Positions 18,017 to 25,449 of a stretch of 64,000 bases of DNA are shown in pieces. The DNA comes from Sphingomonas mucosissima (GTDB lineage Bacteria; Pseudomonadota; Alphaproteobacteria; Sphingomonadales; Sphingomonadaceae), in contig NZ_NBBJ01000007.1 in NCBI RefSeq assembly GCF_002197665.1, positions 1 through 64,000 of the forward strand. Direction: 5' to 3'. A program made the translations under genes and the position numbers. The notes beneath the pieces are model-generated. The model saw only the letters and a list, made by a program, of their open reading frames with translations, was not told the origin of the DNA and made no database searches. The first letter of the stretch is position 1; each line of letters begins with the position of its first letter.

Positions 18017-20008
18017 TCAGAAGTTCGCCCCCATCCCCGCGAAGAACACGCGCCCCGGCTCCGCGAAGCTGTAAAGCGCGGACGATTCGGCAAGACGCTT
18101 CTTGAAGAGATTGTCGACGCCCAACTTCAGCGTCAGCTGCCGCGTAAGGTCATGGCTCACGTCGACCGACCACAGGTTGTAATCGTCGAGCCGCACCGGA
18201 ACATCGGCCTGATAGATCGTCTGTTTGCCGGTATAGCGTCCGCGCACGTTGAACTCGGTCGCATCAGCCACCTGCCATGCGAGCTTCACGTTCGCACTGT
18301 GGTTGGGCCGTTCGGCAAGCTCGCGATCCTTCGATCGGTCGCGCGGCTCGACATAGGTGTAGCTCGCGGACAGCGACAAGGCGGGCAGCGGCGTCACCTG
18401 GCCCGAAACCTCGATGCCGCGCACGCGCGCCTCGTCGACGTTGACATAGGCGCGGCGCTCGCGCCCGCGGACCCCGCAGAATTCAACGCAATTAGTTTGC
18501 ACAAGCCCGTCGAGGTCGTTCTGGAACAGCGTTGCGCCCAGGTTCCAGCTCCGGCCGTAATAGGTACCGCCAAGCTCATACGCCGTGTTCGTCTCGGGCT
18601 CGAGATCGGGATTCCCGGTGATGATGAAGCGTCCCCCCGCCGCAACGGTGATGTACCCGAGCGACAGCTGCTTTAGGCTTGGCGCCTTGAATGCCTTGCC
18701 CACACCGCCGCGTAGCTTCAGCCCCTCGATCGGCTCGACCACGAGATACGCGCGCGGCGAGGTTTGCCAGCCGTAGGCCGGGTGGTGATCAAAGCGGCTG
18801 CCCAGCGTCAGCGACACGCCGTCCCGCAGCGCCCACTCGTCCTGCACGAACAGCGCATTGTGGTTGACGTCCGCCTTTCCTGCCGTGTTGACGGTGGAAT
18901 CACGCAGCGTCTCGTGCCGGTGCTCGCCGCCCACCGTCAGCCGGTTGCCGGCAAAGACGTTCACCGTCAGACGGCCGTCAAACACGGTATCGGTAGCCTT
19001 GGTCGGCTGCGTGGGCGTCTGGTTCTGGTCGCGCTCGTTCACGCGTTCCAACACCGAGCGATAGGCCCGCGCCTGTAGCTCGCCCCAACCGACGCTGCCA
19101 GTGTAGCTGCCGTGCGTCTGCGCGCGCGTGATGTGGTCCTGATACTCGTAATAGACCGGCCGCGCGCCGGTCGTGACGGTGTCGCGCGCACGATCGTCGT
19201 CGATTGCGGCCTGACCGATCTCGATGCGATGCCCTTGAGCCGGCTCCCACCAGCCGATGATACTGCCGCTCAGCGCCTCACGCGCTTCTAGCTCGCTTTC
19301 GCGTGGACTGAGCGGGCTCTGGGTGCGGCGGCGGTGGCGATACTCGCCCCACGCGACGACGCCCAGGCTTGGGGTGATCGAGCCGCCGATGAGCGCCGAC
19401 AGCTGACCTGTGTCGCCGCCCTTCCCGTCGCGTAAACCGAGCAGCCCAAGCCCACTCGCCTCCAGTCGCTCGCTCGGACGCCGCGTGATGACGTTCACCA
19501 CGCCGGCCAGCGCTTCCGAGCCATAGAGCGCTGAAAGCGGTCCGCGGACCACCTCTATGCGCTCGATCGCGACACTCGGCACCCAGCCGAGGTCAAAGTC
19601 TGCATGCGCCATGTTTGCCAACGCATCGTTGATCCGCCGCCCATCGATCAGTGTCAGCAGATGCTCGTTCGACATGCCGCGGATCGAGATGCCGCGCCGA
19701 GTCATTCCGATGCCATTGATGACAATACCGGGTTCGTTCTCTAGCGCTTCGGCAAGGTCCTGCACGGGACGGCGGCGCAGCTCGGTTCCCGTGACGACCG
19801 ACATGGTCGCCGGCGCGTCGGCGAGCGGCTGCGCGCTACGCGTGGCCGTGACGACGATCTCCTGCCCCTCAGTGGCGGCCGTACGTTCGGCCGCGGCGCG
19901 GCGGGCTTCCTGAACCGCCTCCGCAGCGGTGAGATCGCTCGCGTTCGCAACGTTGGACAGCGCCAGGGCGGAAGCGCCAGCGAGGAACATCAAGTTCTGA
20001 AAACGCAA
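18017..20008 (-). CDS. TonB-dependent receptor of the CobN-like operon (HmuR-like)
   Basis: Outer-membrane receptor of about 663 residues. A signal peptide (FLAGASALALSNVANASD) is followed by a TonB box region (EIVVTATR), a plug with NEHLLTLIDGRRIND and LYGSEALAGVVNVITRR, and a 22-strand barrel ending in VFFAGMGANF. FKAPSLKQLS and GNPDLEPETN match positions of the FRAP and NPNL-type motifs of heme and metal-ligand receptors, though such motifs are not exclusive to them. TTG 20008 has GGGGGGA upstream; ATG 19990 is possible. It is the first gene of the four-gene operon and its promoter carries a Zur-like palindrome. Likely ligand: a metallated tetrapyrrole or metallophore (inference). Confidence 0.88.
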   Translation of the reverse strand: MRFQNLMFLAGASALALSNVANASDLTAAEAVQEARRAAAERTAATEGQEIVVTATRSAQPLADAPATMSVVTGTELRRRPVQDLAEALENEPGIVINGIGMTRRGISIRGMSNEHLLTLIDGRRINDALANMAHADFDLGWVPSVAIERIEVVRGPLSALYGSEALAGVVNVITRRPSERLEASGLGLLGLRDGKGGDTGQLSALIGGSITPSLGVVAWGEYRHRRRTQSPLSPRESELEAREALSGSIIGWWEPAQGHRIEIGQAAIDDDRARDTVTTGARPVYYEYQDHITRAQTHGSYTGSVGWGELQARAYRSVLERVNERDQNQTPTQPTKATDTVFDGRLTVNVFAGNRLTVGGEHRHETLRDSTVNTAGKADVNHNALFVQDEWALRDGVSLTLGSRFDHHPAYGWQTSPRAYLVVEPIEGLKLRGGVGKAFKAPSLKQLSLGYITVAAGGRFIITGNPDLEPETNTAYELGGTYYGRSWNLGATLFQNDLDGLVQTNCVEFCGVRGRERRAYVNVDEARVRGIEVSGQVTPLPALSLSASYTYVEPRDRSKDRELAERPNHSANVKLAWQVADATEFNVRGRYTGKQTIYQADVPVRLDDYNLWSVDVSHDLTRQLTLKLGVDNLFKKRLAESSALYSFAEPGRVFFAGMGANF

Positions 20009-20077
20009 CGGATGTCCCCCCGGACGTGATGTCGCCGACGCACGATTCGGCGGCAACGCCGCGCCGTTTAGCAGGAT

Positions 20078-20090
20078 GATATCTTATAAC
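20078..20090 (-). promoter_or_regulatory. Candidate Zur box upstream of the receptor/CobN operon
   Basis: On the minus strand the 13-mer GTTATAAGATATC resembles the GTTAT…ATAAC core of proteobacterial Zur operators (11 of 13 against GTTATAATATAAC as I recall it). It lies about 70-82 bases upstream of the TTG start. A second GATATC at 20106-20111 lies further upstream. The local sequence is AT-rich, as expected for a promoter. Confidence 0.4.
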
Positions 20091-20528
20091 TCAACCCAAT
20101 ATTCTGATATCTCATCACACGATCTTACCCGCCAGCTGAAACATTTGGCGGCTTCGACCTGCGAGATTGCGACAAGCAGAGTTACACCAACGCTGCGAGT
20201 GGAGTGATGTTGGCCCCGGCTTAGGGACCTCTAACGCCTGTGAGCGACGGCTCTTAGCGACAGCGGGTGCCTAGTTGCGACTCGACCATGATCTCGGATG
20301 ACCTCCTTCAGCCTAGAGGCCCTGATGCAACGACCCACAAGCTGTCATTCCCGAGCCGATCTGGGCCTCTCAACTCCGGCCGCTCGTTCATGTGAGCGGC
20401 GCCGCAGAGGTTGACCGGTAGATGGTTGTCCCAACCACCGGCCTTTCCCGAGAACGATCGAGTATCGGGACAACTCTGGCATTCCAGAATCTCATGATCA
20501 GCATGGAAACGGGACGAGGTCGGCACCG
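20091..20528. other. Intergenic region upstream of the receptor operon
   Basis: About 440 bases between the promoter of the CobN operon and the 3' end of a broken Crp gene. It holds one clear repeat copy (20332-20395). I looked for a cobalamin riboswitch before the receptor gene and did not see one. Confidence 0.5.
20332..20395 (+). repeat. Dispersed intergenic repeat, copy 4
   Basis: Head GACCCACAAGCTGTCATTC and tail CCGGCCGCTCGTTCATGTGA, 64 bases. This is the clearest copy and serves as the reference for the others. Confidence 0.65.
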
Positions 20529-21276
20529 ATCAGGCGCCTGCCAGCGCCCGAGGTTTGTCCTTGCCAAACGGCGCGATCAGCTTCCGATACTCGGCTTCGG
20601 GTCGCCCGTAGCCTTCGCCTGCAAGCTCTTCGAGCTTCTCGCGATCGAGAATGAGAACCCACCCCCGCTTGGACGGATCATGCCGGCGCCTTCTAGGACA
20701 TGAAGCGACACGATAACGCTGGATCGGTCGGCTGCGATCATCATCGCCATGAACTCATGTGTCGGCATGTCTCGTCGCTGTCATTGCGGTCGTGGCACAT
20801 CAGAGCCAGCGCGCGAGCCGGGCCTCGGTGCGCTGATGAGCATTGGAGATGGCGCTACCCGCGGTTTGAATGATGAAGGTCTGAACGTAGCGCAGCAGCG
20901 TTATGCGCAAGGTGGCGCTCTGGTTCATCGCCTTCAGGAAAAGCGACGCCCCGACGCGCAGTCCAGTGCTACCGTTCACCTGTACGAAGATCAGGTGCGG
21001 TGAGGTGTCTGCGCCCGGCAGCAAAGGCGTGCCCGCGAATTCTTCGCGGCCAAAGATGCCGACTTCGGTGGGGCCGGAGTCGATCTTGTGCGCAATCACC
21101 GAGGCGACACCGCCCTCTGGAAACCAAACATGGTCGATTGGCTGATTGGCGGGAAGCAGCACCTTCTCGCGTTCCAGCTTCTCACGCGTGAAGAACGGCT
21201 TGAGCAATGCCCAATCATCGAGCGAAAGCACGGCGAGTAGCAGGTTGGTCGTGTAGCGATCATCTGGGTGCGACAT
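20529..21276 (-). pseudogene. Crp/Fnr family transcription regulator, broken by frameshifts
   Basis: The cNMP-binding-like N-terminal domain reads normally from ATG 21276 (MSHPDDRYTTNLLLAV…) to ARWL, where TGA appears. Homologous sequence resumes in other frames: LMCHDRNDSD, then MPTHEFMAMMIAADRSS…GAGMIRP (helix-turn-helix), then RGWVLILDREKLEELAGEGY to the natural end near 20529. Each join is explained by loss of one base, at about 20797, 20768 and 20674. Three single-base losses in one gene mean either advanced decay or poor local sequence quality. The regulator should be non-functional because its DNA-binding domain is out of frame. Confidence 0.8.
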
Positions 21277-21607
21277 GCGCGCGCCCTCAAGCTGGGGCGA
21301 TAGCGCAATTGTCCTCCGGCCGCCTGCGCCCTGAAGCTCAGCGAGCGATGATAGCCATATAGGTACGCGGACCTAATTCGTCACCGGTCTGTGGTGCATC
21401 AACAGTTCTCGTCTGTAATCATTTCAACGCTTCGGAATATCCAGTGAAGTTGGTGGGCCGGGAGGACGGTACTTCGGAGCGAGACCCCGGGTCTCGGACG
21501 GGGATTAATCACCCGCCACAAGGAATTGGTGGCTCAGCCACATTGGGTGGCGGTCATTCTCACCACGTGCGATCCAACCTGAACCGATTTTCCCGAAAGA
21601 TCGCAAC
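21277..21607. other. Intergenic region with no supported gene
   Basis: About 330 bases between the divergent Crp remnant and the small gene at 21608. A compact palindrome GAGACCCCGGGTCTC lies at about 21482-21496. Nothing else is recognised. Confidence 0.4.
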
Positions 21608-21772
21608 ATGTCCAAGGATGATCGGTCCTATTATCAGCGTCGCGCTGAGGTTGAGCTCGAGCGCGCGCAGTCGGCAACGCTGCCAAGGGTCGTTCGAGCG
21701 CACTACCAGCTTGCTGAGGCATATCTCGGTAAGGTTGGTTCTGACGGGCCCGCTAAGGTCGAAGCGTCGTGA
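21608..21772 (+). CDS. Small conserved protein (54 residues)
   Basis: ATG 21608 to TGA 21770-21772 encodes a hydrophilic, probably helical 54-residue protein with RSYYQRRAEVELERAQSA and VVRAHYQLAEAYLGKV. The pattern matches a type of short conserved hypothetical protein I associate with sphingomonads (YYxRRAExELExAxxAxxxxVVxAHYQLAExYL). Its stop overlaps the ATG of the Crp remnant that follows (TGATG), so the two were once translationally coupled. No function is known. Ribosome-binding site weak (GAAAGATCGCAAC). Confidence 0.6.
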   Translation: MSKDDRSYYQRRAEVELERAQSATLPRVVRAHYQLAEAYLGKVGSDGPAKVEAS

Positions 21773-22112
21773 TGGAGGGGATGCATCTTGTAATCTCGCC
21801 CCTTACTCGCACCGTGCCAGGCCCGCTACCGTCGCTGGCAAACACACGCCTATGGGCGTCTGGCTTCCTCTCGCGTGAAGAACAGCATGCGCTTGAGGAC
21901 GCCGTGTCGCCCGTAAGGACGGTCGCGCCCAACATCGACCTGGTTCGCGAAGGAGATCGCGTGGACGCGCTGTTCATCGTCACGAACGGTGGGCCTGTCG
22001 GTACGCGACGACGCGAGAGGGTGGCCGTCAGCTTTCTGCCCGTTTGGTGCCGGGCGACGTCGCCAACCTGGATTCGCTAACGTTCGAACGGCTCAAGTTT
22101 CAACTAGGTTAA
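21772..22112 (+). pseudogene. Second Crp/Fnr family regulator remnant, frameshifted and truncated
   Basis: The N-terminal sensor domain reads from ATG 21772 through DLVREGDRVDALFIVTNG, then loses frame at about 21990. The expected continuation WACRYATTREGGRQLS, VPGDVANLDSLTFERLKF is found one frame over and ends at TAA 22110-22112. One base is missing at the join. The whole C-terminal helix-turn-helix domain is absent. Beyond it the sequence turns AT-richer, so the 3' part was probably deleted or replaced. It lies close to the other broken Crp gene but is a different paralog. Confidence 0.75.
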
Positions 22113-22398
22113 GTGCATTAACACTCTTCCTGAATCGAATACCTGATACGTCTGAAGATAGTTATACACACGTAGAGACCCACATTTGTTATGATGGCAT
22201 GAAGAATGCCTTCAGGCTGCGTCTTCTTGATACTGTGGTGGAATCACAGTTTTTTTGCCACCAGTTCGGAAACTTTCCTTGTTCTTACCAGTTACTTGAC
22301 ATGAATGCAGTTAGACCGGGCGAAGACCTGTCGATCCAGCGTTCCACACCGTCGCTCATGGGCGACAGTGCTCCAATGTCTCACGATCGGTGGTTTTC
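22113..22398. other. AT-richer intergenic stretch with a terminator-like hairpin
   Basis: About 285 bases between the truncated Crp remnant and the dehydrogenase remnant. The base composition is noticeably lower in GC than the surroundings. No gene is supported; the hairpin is listed separately. Confidence 0.5.
22232..22256 (+). terminator. Rho-independent terminator-like hairpin
   Basis: ACTGTG-gtggaat-CACAGT is a perfect six-base-pair stem followed directly by a run of seven T (22250-22256). The stem is short, but the T tract is rare in this GC-rich window. It would end transcription from the Crp remnant. Confidence 0.55.
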
Positions 22399-23615
22399 AT
22401 GTTGCACATCCATTTTGGCGCGGGCCGTCTTGGCCTCGGCTTGATCGGTCCTGCCTCCAACGGCAGGGATCAGAGCTGTTCCTTTTCAATCGGGCGCAGT
22501 CGAGCGTAAAGGCGACTGGCGCTACCTCGCTCGGTTCCGATCGCCGCAATGCGCTACTCGCGACTGGCGGGCCGCACCGCTACCTCAGTCAAAAGCCGGG
22601 TGGGGTCGCCGCAGACCGCTTTGCAGTCTGCTACGACGGCTTTGTCACTTATGACGACGACACGCTCCTCGTTGCAATCGAGACGGTCCTCGACCGAGCG
22701 CGCCGCGCCGCGGACGGCGTGATTGTCACCGCGTCGATCATTGCGCAGGAGAACTATTCGCCGGTGATTGCAGCACTGAACGAACTTGCCCACAGGCGTG
22801 AAGCCGGGGAGGCGATCGGCCCAATCTCGTTCATTGCCTGCGAGAACACACTCAGCGCGCCGGCACTCTTCATGGATGCTGCGGTGCAACCGATGCTCAC
22901 TACCGAAAGCCAGGTGCATGTCACGCCCGTTCACGCCCTGGTCGACCGTATGTGCGTCGGGCTCGAGGAGGTCGAAACTGGCGACGGTCCCGCAGTGCTC
23001 GTTGTCGCCGAGGATTTCGGGTCGGTGAAGCTTCAGCTCAATCCTGGCAGCGAGGGCCTGGTCGCACTTTGCGAGGGCACGACGGTCGAGTTCAGCCGCC
23101 ATGTAGATACGGAGAAGCAGATCAAGAGCTGGCTGTTGAACGGTACGCACTGGGTCATCGCGTTGCAGGCGTTCGAGGCCAGCCACGGCGATCAGGCGTT
23201 GAAGCTCAACGAGTTTCTCCTGTCGCACCCGAGTCGCCTGGAGTTTGCGCGCATGGCCATGCGTGAGATGCAGGAGGGGGTTGCGCTCTTGCTGCGCGGC
23301 GACCCTCAGTTCCAGGGGTTCGTGGACGAGGTGGACGTCGACGCCTATCTGACGCAGGCTGCCGACGCCATCCTCCGCCGATTCTGCTCCAATGAAGACC
23401 CGATCACGCGCATCCTGGCCCGCTTTCGCGCGCCGACGCCTGACTCGGTGGACACCATCGTCAACTTCTCCAAGCGCTTCGCCGACCGTGTGGATGGGCC
23501 GATGCAGGCCTATGAAGCACGACGCGGCGCCTTGCCGCCGGCGGCGAGCCGCGGCGTCGTCAGCCTTATGCGGCTGGTCGCCAATGGCATTTTCATCAAC
23601 GCCGCCGCTGCCTGA
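22399..23615 (+). pseudogene. Mannitol-1-phosphate 5-dehydrogenase-like polyol dehydrogenase, frameshifted near its N-terminus
   Basis: ATG 22399 opens the Rossmann start MLHIHFGAGRLGLGLIGPA of the long-chain mannitol dehydrogenase family. Just after it (about 22455) the frame is lost and the family sequence continues one frame over (QGSELFLFNRAQSS…) for about 385 further residues, including the polyol-dehydrogenase motif KSWLLNGTH. One missing base explains the join. The body is intact and well conserved, so a sequence error is possible. If functional, the protein would interconvert fructose-6-phosphate and mannitol-1-phosphate with NAD(P)H. The stop TGA overlaps the next ATG (TGATG), coupling it to an HAD phosphatase. 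Confidence 0.75.
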
Positions 23616-24340
23616 TGCCCCCGGCCAGTCTCATCATCTTCGACTGTGATGGCGTCCTCATTGACAGTGAGATCCTGGTCTGCCGGCTCACGAGCGAAGA
23701 ACTGACACGGGTCGGCTATCCGATCGGCGTGGACGACGTAATCTCACGCTTCGCTGGGCGCGCCGAGCCGTCGATGATCGCTGAAATCGAGCGTGATTGG
23801 GGTCGGCCAGTGCCGCCCTCTTACTACAAGCAGATTAGGTGGCGCATCGCGCGCTCTTATCCGACCGAACTCCGAGCCATCCCGGAGGTGGCCGAGACGT
23901 TGGCGCAGGTTGAATCGCCGATATGCGTCGCTTCCTCCAGCTATCCCGAAAAGCTGTTGGCGGGCCTGCGCATCACCGGGCTGCTCAATCTGTTCGGTGA
24001 CAATGTCGTCTCCGCCACCCGCGTGGCCCATGGCAAGCCTGCACCGGACGTGTTCATCTATGCTGCGGGCTGGATGCGCACACCCGTCGACGAGTGCATC
24101 GTTGTCGAGGACAGCGTCCCAGGTGTCCGGGCTGCGTGTGCCGCGGGAATGCGCGTGCTGGGCTTTGTAGGCGGACGTCATTGTCGGCCAGGGCACGGCG
24201 CTGCCCTGCTGGCAGCCGGGGCAGAGTCGGTGCTCGAACGGATGGGTGACCTGCGGTCCGTAGTACCGGAAGTGTTTGGCGAACGATGCTTTACTCCGGA
24301 GCGTGGCGCCTCGATCGGCAACCCTTCGGCTGTCAGTTAG
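23615..24340 (+). CDS. HAD-superfamily phosphatase (subfamily IA), coupled to the polyol dehydrogenase gene
   Basis: Protein of 241 residues. Motif I FDCDGVLIDSE (Asp nucleophile D9, acid D11), motif II ASSSYP, the motif III lysine in HGKPAPDVF, and motif IV VVEDSVPG are all present in order. The cap domain is the helical IA type. ATG 23615 overlaps the upstream stop by one base. In Acinetobacter one fused protein carries an HAD phosphatase and a mannitol-1-phosphate dehydrogenase that together make mannitol as an osmolyte. The adjacent pair here suggests the same two-step path (inference). If the dehydrogenase is truly broken, translation of this gene by coupling would also suffer. Confidence 0.85.
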   Translation: MPPASLIIFDCDGVLIDSEILVCRLTSEELTRVGYPIGVDDVISRFAGRAEPSMIAEIERDWGRPVPPSYYKQIRWRIARSYPTELRAIPEVAETLAQVESPICVASSSYPEKLLAGLRITGLLNLFGDNVVSATRVAHGKPAPDVFIYAAGWMRTPVDECIVVEDSVPGVRAACAAGMRVLGFVGGRHCRPGHGAALLAAGAESVLERMGDLRSVVPEVFGERCFTPERGASIGNPSAVS

Positions 24341-24358
24341 CCAGCCCCCTGGTTGGCT
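24339..24358 (+). terminator. Hairpin at the end of the HAD phosphatase gene
   Basis: AGCCAGCC-CCCT-GGTTGGCT forms an eight-pair stem with one mismatch, starting at the phosphatase stop codon. There is no T tract, so this is a possible, not a classic, terminator. Confidence 0.35.
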
Positions 24359-24409
24359 CTCCTATCCATGCCAAGGACGTCGAAGCCGCCATCACGCACG
24401 GGTACGAAC

Positions 24410-24712
24410 ATGAGATGGATAGGGTTGATAGTGGCTGTCGTTGCGGTGTCCGACTTGAGCGCGGAGGCGGAAGCGCAATCCGGGACCGATGCTGCCGGCG
24501 CGATGTGGTCGCACAGAACCATGTGGCCACTTAAAAAAGGGGTGCGGCCGGGTGCCCCTAAGCGCGGGACCATGAGCGGCGTACGCCGCCCGGTCGCGGG
24601 CGCGGCTTCGAGCGCTGACCGCGGCAAGCCTTCGGCGCGTGTGCATTGCACCTCGGCCGGCTCCGGCGGTACGAGCTGCAGCGCGAGCGCGCCTGGCAGC
24701 ACCTCCAAATGA
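24410..24712 (+). CDS. Possible small secreted protein
   Basis: ATG 24410 opens a 100-residue frame with a hydrophobic leader (MRWIGLIVAVVAVSDLSAEA) followed by a Gly/Ser/Pro-rich, basic region with two cysteines. Third codon positions are GC-rich, though not more than in the opposite strand, which is also open over this stretch. No family is recognised and there is no clear ribosome-binding site. It may be a random frame. Confidence 0.3.
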   Translation: MRWIGLIVAVVAVSDLSAEAEAQSGTDAAGAMWSHRTMWPLKKGVRPGAPKRGTMSGVRRPVAGAASSADRGKPSARVHCTSAGSGGTSCSASAPGSTSK

Positions 24713-24791
24713 ACAATACCCTGATTGGCCGAAAGACCGGACACCGTCGGGCTTCGGCTTCGTTCCTTCATGACAAGGCTCCGCGATTCCC

Positions 24792-25109
24792 ATGGCGCAA
24801 GATGAGGAGCGGCTCGTCCATGCCGACTTCAAAATGGTGGAGCGCAGTGGAGCCGGCGAGAACGGATCCTTACGCTGCATTGAGGTGATTTTGCGGTCGG
24901 CTTGGCCCTTACCGGTGGACACGTTTGTCACGACCGAGTTGCCCCTCCTCATGACAAAGCTCAACCTGCTGATGGCGGTTGGGGCTACCCAAGTGTCCGA
25001 AGGTCAGCCAGAACAGGTCGCCGATCCGGCTCTCCTCACCGAGCCTGTCCTGCGTACCTGCCTGAACAGGCAAGTTCGCCCCTCGCCGGACCATTCTGGT
25101 ATCGGATGA
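24792..25109 (+). CDS. Hypothetical protein, about 105 residues
   Basis: ATG 24792 to TGA 25107-25109. The sequence is protein-like in composition: an acidic start MAQDEERLVHADFK, a predicted strand-rich middle (SLRCIEVILRSAWPLPVDTF) and a helix (LPLLMTKLNLLMAVGATQ). No membrane segment or signal is seen. Ribosome-binding site weak. I do not recognise the family. It lies between the phosphatase and an intergenic region with no operon partners. Confidence 0.45.
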   Translation: MAQDEERLVHADFKMVERSGAGENGSLRCIEVILRSAWPLPVDTFVTTELPLLMTKLNLLMAVGATQVSEGQPEQVADPALLTEPVLRTCLNRQVRPSPDHSGIG

Positions 25110-25449
25110 GGCGCGTCGTATCGCATACCGTTATGGTATGCCGACCCCGAGAGACGCGTCTAGCCGTTTCTGCTTTCCCGCAAACGAAGGTGCAGCGGGA
25201 TAGCCGGGGCAGGATCGGTCTCCTCGATGACAGCGGTAAGGCCGCTTTCCGAAAGCCTGTTCCCAATCGCGTTTTTCCGAGAGGGTGCGTCGGACCTGGA
25301 AACGGTACTGCTACAAGTTGGTGAAGCGGCCTATCTCAGAGTCCCACACTGATCTACCGAACGGCCGGAAGCACCCACGTTCCGATATCCGAGGCCGGGT
25401 TACGGCTGCTCGGAACCAGACATTCCTTAACCTGCCACAAGGATGCTCA
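25110..25449. other. Intergenic region with a perfect inverted repeat
   Basis: About 340 bases with no supported gene. At 25123-25141, GCATACC-gttat-GGTATGC is a perfect seven-pair inverted repeat. It is not followed by a T tract, so an operator is as likely as a terminator. Confidence 0.4.

Noticed and set aside
13371..20008. Assignment of the CobN-like gene to cobalamin biosynthesis
   Set aside because: The protein has a signal peptide and a membrane anchor, and no other cob genes are nearby.
20009..20330. Possible cobalamin riboswitch before the CobN-linked receptor
   Set aside because: I looked for a B12-box-like core and paired arms on the minus strand and saw none. The Zur-like palindrome explains the promoter better.
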